Positions 24,401 through 31,402 of a stretch of DNA of 42,537 nt are shown one piece after another; the stretch's first letter is position 1; each line of letters begins with the position of its first letter. This DNA comes from Pseudomonadota bacterium (GTDB lineage Bacteria; Pseudomonadota; Gammaproteobacteria; Burkholderiales; Rhodocyclaceae), in the NCBI GenBank assembly GCA_008501585.1, contig QQUN01000042.1, positions 1 to 42,537 on the forward strand. The letters run 5' to 3'. Below the pieces are notes generated by a model that did no database searches, was not told the origin of the DNA, and was given only the letters and a program-made list of their open reading frames with translations. A program made the translations under genes and the position numbers.

Positions 24401-25848
24401 CACGCGTCAGCCCGAGGGTTCCCCCGCACCCGCGGGGATAGGCCGTCGCCGCCGGACGCGTAGCCGCGGCACGCCTCGGTTCCCCCGCACCCGCGGGGAT
24501 AGGCCCAAGAAAGCGCAGCAGCAGGCCGAATCGGACGCGGTTCCCCCGCACCCGCGGGGATAGGCCCTTGATCGGCGACAATCACGGGGTGGCTGGTGCG
24601 GTTCCCCCGCACCCGCGGGGATAGGCCCTTCGCGGTGATCTGGCTCGCGCGGTCTCCGTAGGTTCCCCCGCACCCGCGGGGATAGGCCCCGAAATCATCC
24701 AGGCCGCAGTACGGGCCGCGAGGTTCCCCCGCACCCGCGGGGATAGGCCCCCGGCAATCGTAAAGGGGGTGTTTGTCACGTTGGTTCCCCCGCACCCGCG
24801 GGGATAGGCCCCTAGCCTCCCTTCCGCAGCTTGATTCGTCCCCGGTTCCCCCGCACCCGCGGGGATAGGCCCCAATGAGCGAGAAACTGAAGTTTTGCAA
24901 GGACGGTTCCCCCGCACCCGCGGGGATAGGCCCGCCCGACGGGTCCAGACCATTGGCGAGCATGCGGTTCCCCCGCACCCGCGGGGATAGGCCCATCACC
25001 CGGTTATCGTTTGACACATCCCCCGTGGTTCCCCCGCACCCGCGGGGATAGGCCGTCGCCGCGATACACCTCGCCCAGGGCGCCCCGGGTTCCCCCGCAC
25101 CCGCGGGGATAGGCCCTCACCGGCGGTGCGCGTCACCGCCGGCACGCCGGTTCCCCCGCACCCGCGGGGATAGGCCCCTGCGCGGCAAGCAGGGACGGGT
25201 GATCCTGGAGGTTCCCCCGCACCCGCGGGGATAGGCCCAGCTGACCGTGCGGTCGCGCGCCAGGTGCGTGGGTTCCCCCGCACCCGCGGGGATAGGCCCC
25301 GTGGTGGCATTCGCGCGTGCTGTGGCTCAACGGTTCCCCCGCACCCGCGGGGATAGGCCCCTGGACACCTTCGTGCGCGAGCTGGCCATGTAGGTTCCCC
25401 CGCACCCGCGGGGATAGGCCCGACTCTGATTCGTGGGCAATTTGCGCGAGAAAGGTTCCCCCGCACCCGCGGGGATAGGCCCCGTTGGGGCCGACCACGT
25501 TGGTGCGCACCATGGGTTCCCCCGCACCCGCGGGGATAGGCCCCACTTGTATGCTGCTGCCCCGCTAGCGGCCACGGTTCCCCCGCACCCGCGGGGATAG
25601 GCCCCTCATGTGGTATGGCGATTTCACCCCCATTGAGGTTCCCCCGCACCCGCGGGGATAGGCCCTGGCGCGCCTGGCCAGGGCCGACACCCCTGCCGGT
25701 TCCCCCGCACCCGCGGGGATAGGCCCTGGTTCATTGAGGTACCCCCGCCACCAGCACCGGTTCCCCCGCACCCGCGGGGATAGGCCCTCTTACGCCCGCC
25801 GGACGCTCCGCCATCGGGCGGTTCCCCCGCACCCGCGGGGATAGGCCC
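21490..25848 (+). CRISPR. Type I-E CRISPR array, 72 repeats and 71 spacers
   Basis: The repeat is 29 nt, beginning GGTTCCCCCGCACC and ending GGGGATAGGCC plus one variable base, with a CCCGC/GCGGG hairpin. Spacers are 32 nt and the period is 61 bp throughout, except for one 60-bp unit starting with repeat 23 (22832). Apart from the last base, only one internal change was seen (repeat 25, GACC for GGCC near 22978). The last base is C in 67 repeats, G in repeats 10, 49 and 59, and A in repeats 23 and 37. The leader is on the cas2 side, so the newest spacers are at the left. No duplicate spacer was noticed by eye. The distal repeat is intact. Confidence 0.98.
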
Positions 25849-25849
25849 C

Positions 25850-25948
25850 AAGATCCACATCACCGACGACCCAAAAGCCAAGCAGCGACCCGCGTTTTTG
25901 CTGACGACACCGGAGGGCGTCACTCGCGTGCGTCAGGCCCTGCTGTGA
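25850..25948 (+). pseudogene. 3' remnant of a coding sequence behind the last repeat
   Basis: Directly after the last repeat, a frame reads KIHITDDPKAKQRPAFLL, then TPEGVTRVRQALL and TGA. Codon use (mostly G or C at the third position) and sense both look like the end of a real gene whose front part is missing. No start codon exists unless translation ran out of the array. I do not recognise the protein. Confidence 0.35.
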
Positions 25949-26139
25949 ATGTAAATGCGGCGCCTACCGGTGACCGACCCTTCTTGCTTGTCGGTGCACG
26001 CACAATACCAAGCTCCCACGGTGCTGCTCCTGCGGCAATACTAATATGCGTCGGTGAAGTTCGAAGCCGCACAAGTGTGTGTTCGAGGTGCTAGTTTACT
26101 TACAGCGTTGAGTGTCAGGTTGGGAAAGGGAGGGGCGGA

Positions 26140-26262
26140 ATGGCAACTGAATCGTTGTGTGGGCTGGGTTTCGCCACGGCTTTTCTGGTGGGATTGGCTT
26201 GGTACGCCTCTACTCATCGTGCCGAAGACAGGGAAGGAGCGTCGAGCGACACGAAGAAGTAA
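26140..26262 (+). CDS. 40-aa single-span membrane protein
   Basis: This short gene has a strong purine-rich ribosome site (GGGAGGGG) before the ATG. The peptide has one hydrophobic segment, LCGLGFATAFLVGLAWYAS (about residues 6-24), followed by a charged tail STHRAEDREGASSDTKK. It probably sits in the inner membrane with the tail in the cytoplasm. The next gene has the same plan and a matching W..HRAE motif after its helix. The function is unknown. Such short membrane proteins can be toxins, regulators of larger membrane complexes, or phage-exclusion factors; nothing in the sequence selects one. Confidence 0.55.
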   Translation: MATESLCGLGFATAFLVGLAWYASTHRAEDREGASSDTKK

Positions 26263-26369
26263 TGCAGCCGCCGGTCAAGAATGGCAGTGGTGGCCTTGTT
26301 CATGCGTTGAGGCTCGCATGTGCTGCAGCTACACTAGTTTGGACTGGTAAGCCTAGCGAGGAGGGCGAG

Positions 26370-26570
26370 GTGTCTGACGCCGCAGTGCAGATCATTACGA
26401 TTTTGTCGGGTTTTGTCGTGTTTGCGACCGTCAGCGTGGTTCTGTTCCTATGGACGGCTCATCGGGCTGAGTCCAAACGTCGCCCAGTGAATCGCAAAGT
26501 TGTTGCCCACTCCAGCGCCAGGAGCCCCGCGCGTGGCGGGGCGCTGCATTGGGTGGGAAGGAAGGGGTAA
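26370..26570 (+). CDS. 66-aa single-span membrane protein
   Basis: A GTG start at 26370 follows GAGGAGG at suitable spacing. The protein has a short head (SDAAVQ), one membrane helix IITILSGFVVFATVSVVLFL, then WTAHRAESKRRPVNRK and a basic, low-complexity tail. The frame is open upstream to 26157, but the upstream part has no ribosome site of this quality and mixed composition. The juxtamembrane W-x-x-HRAE repeats that of the 40-aa protein upstream, suggesting that the two are related or act together. A terminator-like hairpin (26524-26542) lies inside the end of the frame, so the native C-terminus may once have been shorter. Confidence 0.5.
   Translation: MSDAAVQIITILSGFVVFATVSVVLFLWTAHRAESKRRPVNRKVVAHSSARSPARGGALHWVGRKG
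26524..26542 (+). terminator. GC-rich hairpin, terminator-like
   Basis: GCCCCGC (26524-26530) pairs exactly with GCGGGGC (26536-26542) around GCGTG. It looks like the GC hairpin common in this bacterial group, but no T-run follows and it lies within the last codons of the 66-aa frame. Confidence 0.35.
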
Positions 26571-26636
26571 CTCTTTCAGTGCGCAGGTTGTTTGCCGCCC
26601 CTTTGTATGGGCGTCAATCCATCCGGGAGGGAATCG

Positions 26637-26825
26637 ATGAGTGACCCCCGCGACTCGCAATCGAAGTGTCTCAGCGCAAAACCAGCCGAAGCCGGTATAG
26701 GGAAGACCCGTTTACGATACAAGCTGTCGGACCTGATCGCCGAGACGGACCAAGTGCCTGTCGGGATGCCTCTTCTCGAAGATTGGGAAGCAATGCCGTC
26801 CGTTGGCCGGGAAAAGGCGGAGTGA
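26637..26825 (+). CDS. Small protein resembling a MazE-type antitoxin tail
   Basis: This 62-aa protein has a good ribosome site (GGGAGGG, five bases before ATG). After a polar N-terminus it reads TRLRYKLSDLIAET, then PLLEDWEAMPSVGREKAE. The pattern 'RY.L.DL.A...W...P.VGRE' resembles the toxin-binding C-terminal tail of MazE/AbrB-type antitoxins, but the DNA-binding N-terminal domain is absent and no MazF-like gene follows. It may be a free antitoxin tail, a remnant, or an unrelated small protein. It is third in a co-directional row with the two small membrane proteins. Confidence 0.5.
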   Translation: MSDPRDSQSKCLSAKPAEAGIGKTRLRYKLSDLIAETDQVPVGMPLLEDWEAMPSVGREKAE

Positions 26826-26998
26826 CGCTTGGCAGCGCCTGATTCATTCCATGCTGGCGATCCTGTCACGCAAAGGCGTGCAATGAATACATGGGATAGA
26901 GGACGGGCGACTCTCTTCGACGTTCGCCATGCCTGCGCCTCGTTGCAGCGAGGGCGCGAGTCAAACCTCTCTCGAGTTTGGCGAATCTGATCTCTGAC

Positions 26999-27208
26999 TC
27001 ATGTTTGTGCATTGTCGGGGGCGAACTTCAGCCTCATCAGGTGCAGTTTGGCGATGGGCTCAATCGCAAAGGCGACACCGTTCAGGTCGGAGAACTCGAC
27101 GAGCACATGGTCATGGTCAAGCTCCTCAACGACCGTGCCAACTTGGCCGTTTCCCAAACGCTTGTGAGGAAACGTTCGCAAAGTGGCAACGACGTCCAGG
27201 ACTCTCAT
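26999..27208 (-). CDS. DUF4926-type small protein
   Basis: This 69-aa protein reads MRVLDVVATLRTFPHKRLGNGQVGTVVEEL followed by HVLVEFSDLNGVAFAI. This is the layout of DUF4926 proteins, small beta-barrel-like proteins often encoded beside a DUF6883 partner in toxin-antitoxin-like or defence contexts. The ATG at 27208 follows GGAGGG at good spacing; the five extra upstream codons are not needed. No DUF6883 gene is recognisable next to it; the gene upstream on the same strand is the 58-aa ETPKGYFAP protein. The role is not established. Confidence 0.65.
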   Translation of the reverse strand: MRVLDVVATLRTFPHKRLGNGQVGTVVEELDHDHVLVEFSDLNGVAFAIEPIAKLHLMRLKFAPDNAQT

Positions 27209-27290
27209 CGTGCTTCCCTCCATTGAATTACGTTCCCACTCCAGTCAAAGCTTGCAGCGGAGCTAGACGGTGCTGATACTGGCACGACGG

Positions 27291-27467
27291 TCAGACCGGC
27301 TTGTCTTTGGTCAGAGATTCCGACACCTCGATCAGTAACCGCCAAATGGCAATGACTGGCGCGAAATAGCCTTTCGGTGTTTCCTTTGCACCCTTGATGA
27401 AGCCATACACGAAATCGTTCTCTGAGCAAGCGCACATGAGGCGCAGCATTACCGAGGTCCGTGCCAT
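27291..27467 (-). CDS. 58-aa protein with ETPKGYFAP motif
   Basis: After a short Met/Cys-rich lead, this small protein reads ENDFVYGFIKGAKETPKGYFAP and then VIAIWRLLIEVSESL. The combination 'GF..G.KETP.GYFAP..A.WRLL' is one I associate with short hypothetical proteins near integrases, so the reading frame is believable although it was not obvious among longer open frames. The C-terminal part is amphipathic or weakly hydrophobic. The exact start (ATG 27467 or a later in-frame ATG) is uncertain because no clear ribosome site is seen. It lies 82 bp ahead of the DUF4926 gene and just behind the island integrase, all leftward. Confidence 0.5.
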   Translation of the reverse strand: MARTSVMLRLMCACSENDFVYGFIKGAKETPKGYFAPVIAIWRLLIEVSESLTKDKPV

Positions 27468-27491
27468 CTTGCTTTTTCGTTACTTGGCCAA

Positions 27492-28541
27492 CTAACCCAA
27501 CTTCCGAGCCAATTCTTCAACTCTTGGGTGGTAGTACCGCATCGCCATCTGGATTGATCGCCAACCCATGATCTTTGCCAATTCGTGAACGCTGAGCTTT
27601 TCCGCCATCCGGCTCGCAGCCTCATGCCTCAAGTCATGAAACCTAAGCCCGCTGAGACGACCGTCCGGATCGGCCCCCTTGTCTTTGCACTCGTCGACGT
27701 AGTTACGTCGAGCACGTCGAAGCAGTGCCGCCCACATGTGATGTGCTGCCTGGCTGGATCCCCAGCAAGCGAACACTCGCCCCCCATGAAGCGGCCGAGG
27801 CATTGATTCAAATACAGCCATTGCGGAGGATGATAGCGGTACTTCTCGCACCTCCCCGTTCTTGCTTCCCTCGCCACTCAGACCTCGGACGCGCATCACC
27901 CGGCGCGAGAGCTCAATATCCGACCATTCCAGCGCCCAGAGCTCTCCTTGACGCGCGCCCGTGGCTAGCGCTAGGCGAATCAGCGGTCCAGCTGCGGGCT
28001 GAGCGGGCGTCACTGCCGCCAGCAAGCGCTCTTCCTCGTCTGCCACCAACCGTCGGTCCCGGTGATTACGCTCCACAGGTCGGCTCACGGAGCCAACTGG
28101 ATTTGACGCAAGAGCCACCCCCCACTCCCTGTGAGCCAAATCGAGTAGCTTGGAGAGTACGGCGAGACGCTTTCGAATCGTACCGGCCGCAAGACCGGAC
28201 GCTGCCATCCGATCACGCCATGTAGCTACTGACTTACTTGTTACCCTGACCACCGCTGATTCTCCAAACTCCGCATCTATGGCCTTCAGGCAGGCAACGA
28301 AGTGATTTCCCCTTTTTGTCGGAAGAATCTGGTCACGATAGATTCCAGTTAGATCAGAGACCGAGGTCTTCTCGGCGACAGACCTATCAAAAAATAGCCC
28401 CCTTTCCATCTGGATTTCAGTTTCCTTCGCCCAGCGTTCAGCATCGACTCGCTGGAGAAACGTTCGTGTTTGGGTCGGGAAACCTTTTTTCCGAACCTGG
28501 ACATGCCACTGGAAATCACCGCGTTTACGGATTGTTGCCAT
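27492..28541 (-). CDS. Tyrosine recombinase, island integrase
   Basis: This 349-aa site-specific recombinase has an N-terminal Arm-type segment (KRGDFQWHVQVRKKGFPTQTRTF) and a helical core-binding domain. The catalytic domain has Arg in ATGARQGELWALEW, HDLRHEA (H-x-x-R), and GWRSIQMAMRYYHP, where Trp takes the place of the second His and the nucleophile Tyr follows. The set is complete. The ATG at 28541 gives the usual start (MATIRKRG). Its promoter side faces the tRNA-Arg fragment only 77 bp away, the normal layout for an integrase using a tRNA gene as attachment site. It is therefore the likely integrase of the island that contains the CRISPR-Cas locus. Confidence 0.92.
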   Translation of the reverse strand: MATIRKRGDFQWHVQVRKKGFPTQTRTFLQRVDAERWAKETEIQMERGLFFDRSVAEKTSVSDLTGIYRDQILPTKRGNHFVACLKAIDAEFGESAVVRVTSKSVATWRDRMAASGLAAGTIRKRLAVLSKLLDLAHREWGVALASNPVGSVSRPVERNHRDRRLVADEEERLLAAVTPAQPAAGPLIRLALATGARQGELWALEWSDIELSRRVMRVRGLSGEGSKNGEVREVPLSSSAMAVFESMPRPLHGGRVFACWGSSQAAHHMWAALLRRARRNYVDECKDKGADPDGRLSGLRFHDLRHEAASRMAEKLSVHELAKIMGWRSIQMAMRYYHPRVEELARKLG

Positions 28542-28617
28542 GTCAAAGCCACTGTGCCAAGAGTGTGCCAAAAAGTGTAGCACGGGCCCGCAAGCCCCAC
28601 TACAAAAGGAAGCTCAT

Positions 28618-28666
28618 CGCGCCTCCTAAGCGCTAGATACAGGTTCGATTCCTGTCGGGGAGACCA
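28618..28666 (+). other. 3' half of tRNA-Arg (CCU), attachment site
   Basis: The anticodon loop CTCCTAA (28623-28629) has a 4-bp stem. The T arm ACAGG-TTCGATT-CCTGT (28639-28655) is perfect, and it is followed by the acceptor strand CGGGGAG, discriminator A and CCA (28664-28666). The D arm and the 5' acceptor strand are absent, so this is a displaced half tRNA, as left by integration into the tRNA 3' part. The intact gene should lie at the other end of the island. Confidence 0.75.
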
Positions 28667-28681
28667 CCGCCGCAGGCCGGC

Positions 28682-29059
28682 TCACGCGTCGTCTTTCTTC
28701 GACAGCACCGGCAGCGCCTTCAATTGCGCGCGCAGCAGCTCCGGTTCGATCACCGCCAGCACCGCCACGGCGACGCGCATCAAGTCGCGTCGGCTCACCG
28801 TCTCCCCCTCGGCACGCAAGCGGTCGCGCAGCGCCTTGAGTTGCGCAGCCTCGGTCAGCGAGAGCGTCACGTCGAACGGCTTGGCCGGCTTGTCACGCCC
28901 CGGCGCGTCGTCCGCCAGCAGGCGCTTGGCCGCCTTGGTGCCGAGCTTGACCGCGGCGCGGCGCTTGACTGCCCGCGAGGGCAGCCGCCGGGCCAGCGCG
29001 GCGTCTTCGTCCTCGATGCTCGAGCGCAGGGCGTCCTTGATGGGGGTGCGGATGCTCAT
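28682..29059 (-). CDS. Small partner of ParA-like ATPase (hypothetical)
   Basis: This 125-aa basic protein has an N-terminal MSIRTPIKDALRSSIEDED, a Lys/Arg-rich middle, and KPFDVTLSLTEAAQLKALRDRLRAEGETVSRRDLMRVAV. That last part reads like a ribbon-helix-helix or similar small DNA-binding domain. Its start overlaps the ParA stop by 4 bp, so the two are coupled, and a ParA partner that binds DNA or cargo is the natural reading. It is not a canonical ParB. It ends 16 bp from the tRNA fragment and is therefore the first gene on the chromosomal side. Confidence 0.65.
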   Translation of the reverse strand: MSIRTPIKDALRSSIEDEDAALARRLPSRAVKRRAAVKLGTKAAKRLLADDAPGRDKPAKPFDVTLSLTEAAQLKALRDRLRAEGETVSRRDLMRVAVAVLAVIEPELLRAQLKALPVLSKKDDA

Positions 29060-29721
29060 GCCTTGACTCCGAGTTGTTTCACCACGGCGCTGACCAGGCG
29101 CAGCACCTCCAGTTGCGCCGGCTGGGCCGCGCTGCCCAGGTCGAACACCGAACCGCCGATCGCGGCGCTCTGCGCGTAGGCCGTACGCTGGTTGAGCAGG
29201 GTGGAGAGCACCGGCAGATCGAACTCCTGCATCACCGCCATCACGTCCGACGCGAGCGAGGTGCGCATCACCCGGTTGGGCACCAGCACGCCCCGCAAAC
29301 CGGGGCGGGTCGCCTGCAGACTGACGATCAGGCGCTCGACGGCGCGGGTCGACCACAGGTCGGTCGGGCTGGGCACCACAGGGATGATCGCCAGGTCGGT
29401 ATGGTTGAGGGCTGCCAACGTGCGGGGGTGGTCGATCGACGGCGGGCAGTCGAGCAGGATCACATCCGCCCGCTTGCGCCATTTGGCGAGCTTGTCCGGC
29501 AGCTCGAGCGGCGCCTGGGTGAACAAATGCACTTTGGCCGGAAACGGATGCCCCGGCAGCGCCGCTGCCGCCCAGCGGCTGGCCGACTCCTGCATGTCGA
29601 GATCGACAACTTCCACCTGGCGCCCCCGCCGCGCCAGCCCCGCGGCCAGTTGCATGGTCACGGTGGTTTTGCCCGCGCCCCCTTTTTGCGAAATCAGTGT
29701 GACGATTGGCGCACGCGCCAT
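29056..29721 (-). CDS. ParA/MinD-type ATPase
   Basis: This 221-aa P-loop ATPase has the deviant Walker A KGGAGKTT near residue 14, the switch motif DLDMQESA near residue 44, and Walker B VILLDCPPS near residue 85. These are the hallmarks of the ParA family that positions DNA or protein cargo on the nucleoid. It is short and lacks an N-terminal HTH, as in the orphan or type Ib group. The ATG at 29721 gives the canonical MARAPIVTLISQKGG start; the open frame to 29820 is not supported. It forms an operon with the small gene after it. No centromere-like repeats are seen nearby. Confidence 0.88.
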   Translation of the reverse strand: MARAPIVTLISQKGGAGKTTVTMQLAAGLARRGRQVEVVDLDMQESASRWAAAALPGHPFPAKVHLFTQAPLELPDKLAKWRKRADVILLDCPPSIDHPRTLAALNHTDLAIIPVVPSPTDLWSTRAVERLIVSLQATRPGLRGVLVPNRVMRTSLASDVMAVMQEFDLPVLSTLLNQRTAYAQSAAIGGSVFDLGSAAQPAQLEVLRLVSAVVKQLGVKA

Positions 29722-29888
29722 GGGCAGCTTCCTTGGCTCAAGTGAGGATGATTGCCCGATAGTAGCGCAGCACCCCCCGATATTTGATGACACACGCCCC
29801 GGCGGGCCGGCCGCCGCCATCCGACACCCGGTACTGCCCAGCGCCGCACGCTCCCGGTATCGTTGTCCGACGCCACGCCCTCACCACG

Positions 29889-30608
29889 ATGCAGACACCC
29901 GCCGTCATGACCGCCCCCCTGGCAATCTACATTGCCACCCTCGACGACGCGCTTCGCGCCCCCGACGTCCTCTCAGCCGACGAACACGCCCGGCTGCAGG
30001 CCATGGGCTCGGCGCGCCGCCGCCGGCAGTTCAGCGCCGGGCGCCGCCTGCTGCGGCACGCCCTGAGCCATCACAGCGCCGCCACCCCGGCCGACGCCTG
30101 GCCGCTGGTACTGCATGACGCTCGCCCGGTGCTCGCAACGGACGACGGCCTCTGTTTCAGCCTCAGTCATTCAGGCGACCATCTCGCCTGCATCATCGGT
30201 CGCGACACGCCTTGCGGCATCGATGTGCAAGCCCGCCGCGACGGCACCGCGGCCATCGCCCGCGAGTTTTTCGACGCCCACGCCAACACCTGGCTTCGCC
30301 GCCAACCCGATCCCGACCACGCCTTCCATCAGCTCTGGGTGCTGAAGGAGGCCTGGGCCAAAGCCACCGGCACTCCGCTGCTCACCGCGCTCAAGGACAG
30401 CACCTGGGCCGTCGGCCACGCCGCCTCGCACGAGGCCGGCGCATGGGCCGCAGGCACCGCCACCCTGCCCGGCGCGCTCACGCTGGGCTGGACCGCCTCC
30501 GACGCGCCCCAGGCACCGCCGCTCTGGGCATGGCGCGACGGCCGCTTCGTCGCCACCGAGCTGGCATGGACGCGTTGGCGTCCGGCCGGCCCCGCCTGCA
30601 CCGCATGA
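29889..30608 (+). CDS. 4'-phosphopantetheinyl transferase (Sfp type)
   Basis: This 239-aa enzyme transfers the phosphopantetheine arm from CoA to acyl carrier proteins. The signatures are FSLSHSGDHLACII, the metal-binding CGIDVQ, and FHQLWVLKEAWAKATG, which correspond to the three conserved Sfp motifs. The ATG at 29889 or 29907 could be the start; neither has a clear ribosome site. Placed directly before the aryl polyene operon on the same strand, it most likely activates the two ACPs encoded there. It is divergent from the ParA gene. Confidence 0.88.
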   Translation: MQTPAVMTAPLAIYIATLDDALRAPDVLSADEHARLQAMGSARRRRQFSAGRRLLRHALSHHSAATPADAWPLVLHDARPVLATDDGLCFSLSHSGDHLACIIGRDTPCGIDVQARRDGTAAIAREFFDAHANTWLRRQPDPDHAFHQLWVLKEAWAKATGTPLLTALKDSTWAVGHAASHEAGAWAAGTATLPGALTLGWTASDAPQAPPLWAWRDGRFVATELAWTRWRPAGPACTA

Positions 30609-30626
30609 CACACGAGAAGCCCGACG

Positions 30627-30659
30627 GTGTTACAACACGTAACACTACCCTGATAGAAT
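30627..30659 (+). promoter_or_regulatory. Promoter and operator candidate of the aryl polyene operon
   Basis: GTGTTAC (30627-30633) and GTAACAC (30639-30645) are exact inverted arms around 5 bases. They overlap a promoter-like pair, TTACAA (30630-30635) and TAGAAT (30654-30659), with 18-bp spacing. A repressor on the palindrome would cover the -35 region. No candidate regulator gene is in the window. Confidence 0.5.
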
Positions 30660-30694
30660 CCCGCGGTTTGACTCCCCCGATCGCGCCCGGACGC

Positions 30695-31402
30695 ATGGAT
30701 TCGTTCTCTTTGCCTCTCGCTGCCTGGGCCGCCTGGCCCACCCACGCGCCGGGCTGTGCGGCACCCACCGACAGCCCTCCGCCCCCCGGCGCCGTGGACA
30801 TCGCCTTTGTTGACCCGATGCTGCGCCGTCGCCTCGGCCCGGTGGCCCGCATGGCGCTCAACGTCGCCCACCGCTGCCTCGGCGAACGCACCGGCGTGCC
30901 GATGGTCTTTGCCTCGCGCCACGGCGAACTGGCCCGCACGCTGGCCATGCTGCACGACCTCGCGGCCGGCGAAGAGGTGTCACCGGCGGCCTTCAGCCTG
31001 AGCGTTCACAATGCGGCGGCCGGCGTCTTCTCGATTGCGCGGCACGACACCGCCCCCGCCACGGCCATCGCCGCCGGCGACGAGACCCTCGGCATGGCCC
31101 TGGTCGAAGCGCGCGCGCGCCTGTCGGAGGCGCATCCCCAGCTGCTGCTGGTCTGTGCCGACGCCCCGGCCCCCGAGCTGTACCAGGACGACATCACCAC
31201 CACCGAATCGGCCCATGCGCTGGCCTTGCTGTTCGACCTGCACCAGAGCCGCCGCCTGCATGTCGCCCGGCACGCGTCCAGTGGCACGCCCTCAAACAGC
31301 ATGATGAGCCTGCCCCTGGCCGATCTGCTCGCGGGCCACCGCCCCGACGCCGCCTGGAGCGGCACGCACGCCCGCTGGGAATGGACGCTCGACGATGCGT
31401 AA
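30695..31402 (+). CDS. apeC: Beta-ketoacyl synthase-like chain length factor (ApeC-like)
   Basis: This 235-aa protein matches the N-terminal-domain-like ketoacyl synthase of the chain length factor type that pairs with a true ketosynthase in aryl polyene and type II polyketide systems. Recognisable parts are FSLPLAAWAAWP at the start, VPMVFASRHGELART, and AFSLSVHNAAAGVFSI, where a Cys nucleophile would sit in an active enzyme but is replaced. The ATG at 30695 lies downstream of the promoter candidate and gives the family-like N-terminus. An in-frame ATG at 30605 would overlap the transferase gene and the promoter. It overlaps the acyltransferase gene by 8 bp. Its partner is probably the ketosynthase at 42103. 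Confidence 0.82.
   Translation: MDSFSLPLAAWAAWPTHAPGCAAPTDSPPPPGAVDIAFVDPMLRRRLGPVARMALNVAHRCLGERTGVPMVFASRHGELARTLAMLHDLAAGEEVSPAAFSLSVHNAAAGVFSIARHDTAPATAIAAGDETLGMALVEARARLSEAHPQLLLVCADAPAPELYQDDITTTESAHALALLFDLHQSRRLHVARHASSGTPSNSMMSLPLADLLAGHRPDAAWSGTHARWEWTLDDA

Larger units (their letters stand above)
1..28666. mobile_element. Integrated genomic island, right part, ending in tRNA-Arg att site
   Basis: The right edge is a 3' tRNA-Arg(CCU) half at 28618-28666, with a tyrosine recombinase gene directly inside it reading away from the tRNA. Everything to its left is accessory in character: two integrases, toxin-antitoxin-like genes, a ParM remnant, umuDC-SRAP, CRISPR-Cas and many small orphan genes. 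Everything to its right is a tight biosynthetic operon. No intact tRNA-Arg is visible in the window, so the left edge is inferred to lie upstream. The island may be composite, since a second integrase sits at 6897-8039. Confidence 0.6.

Noticed and set aside
25727-25758. Spacer 70 contains a repeat-like string (GAGGTACCCCCGCCAC), a possible degenerate extra repeat
   Set aside because: It falls inside a normal 32-nt spacer with exact 61-bp spacing to both neighbours, so the likeness is chance.
21470-25923. Long leftward open frames over the CRISPR array (up to about 315 aa) with a repeating RGLSPRVRGN / GPIPAGAGEP / AYPRGCGGT pattern
   Set aside because: They are translations of the repeat in three frames; the 61-bp period and interleaved spacers show a non-coding array. 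Database proteins of this kind are known misannotations.
30605-30694. Earlier ATG (30605) for the chain length factor
   Set aside because: It would place the promoter and palindrome inside the gene and adds 30 residues not expected for the family.
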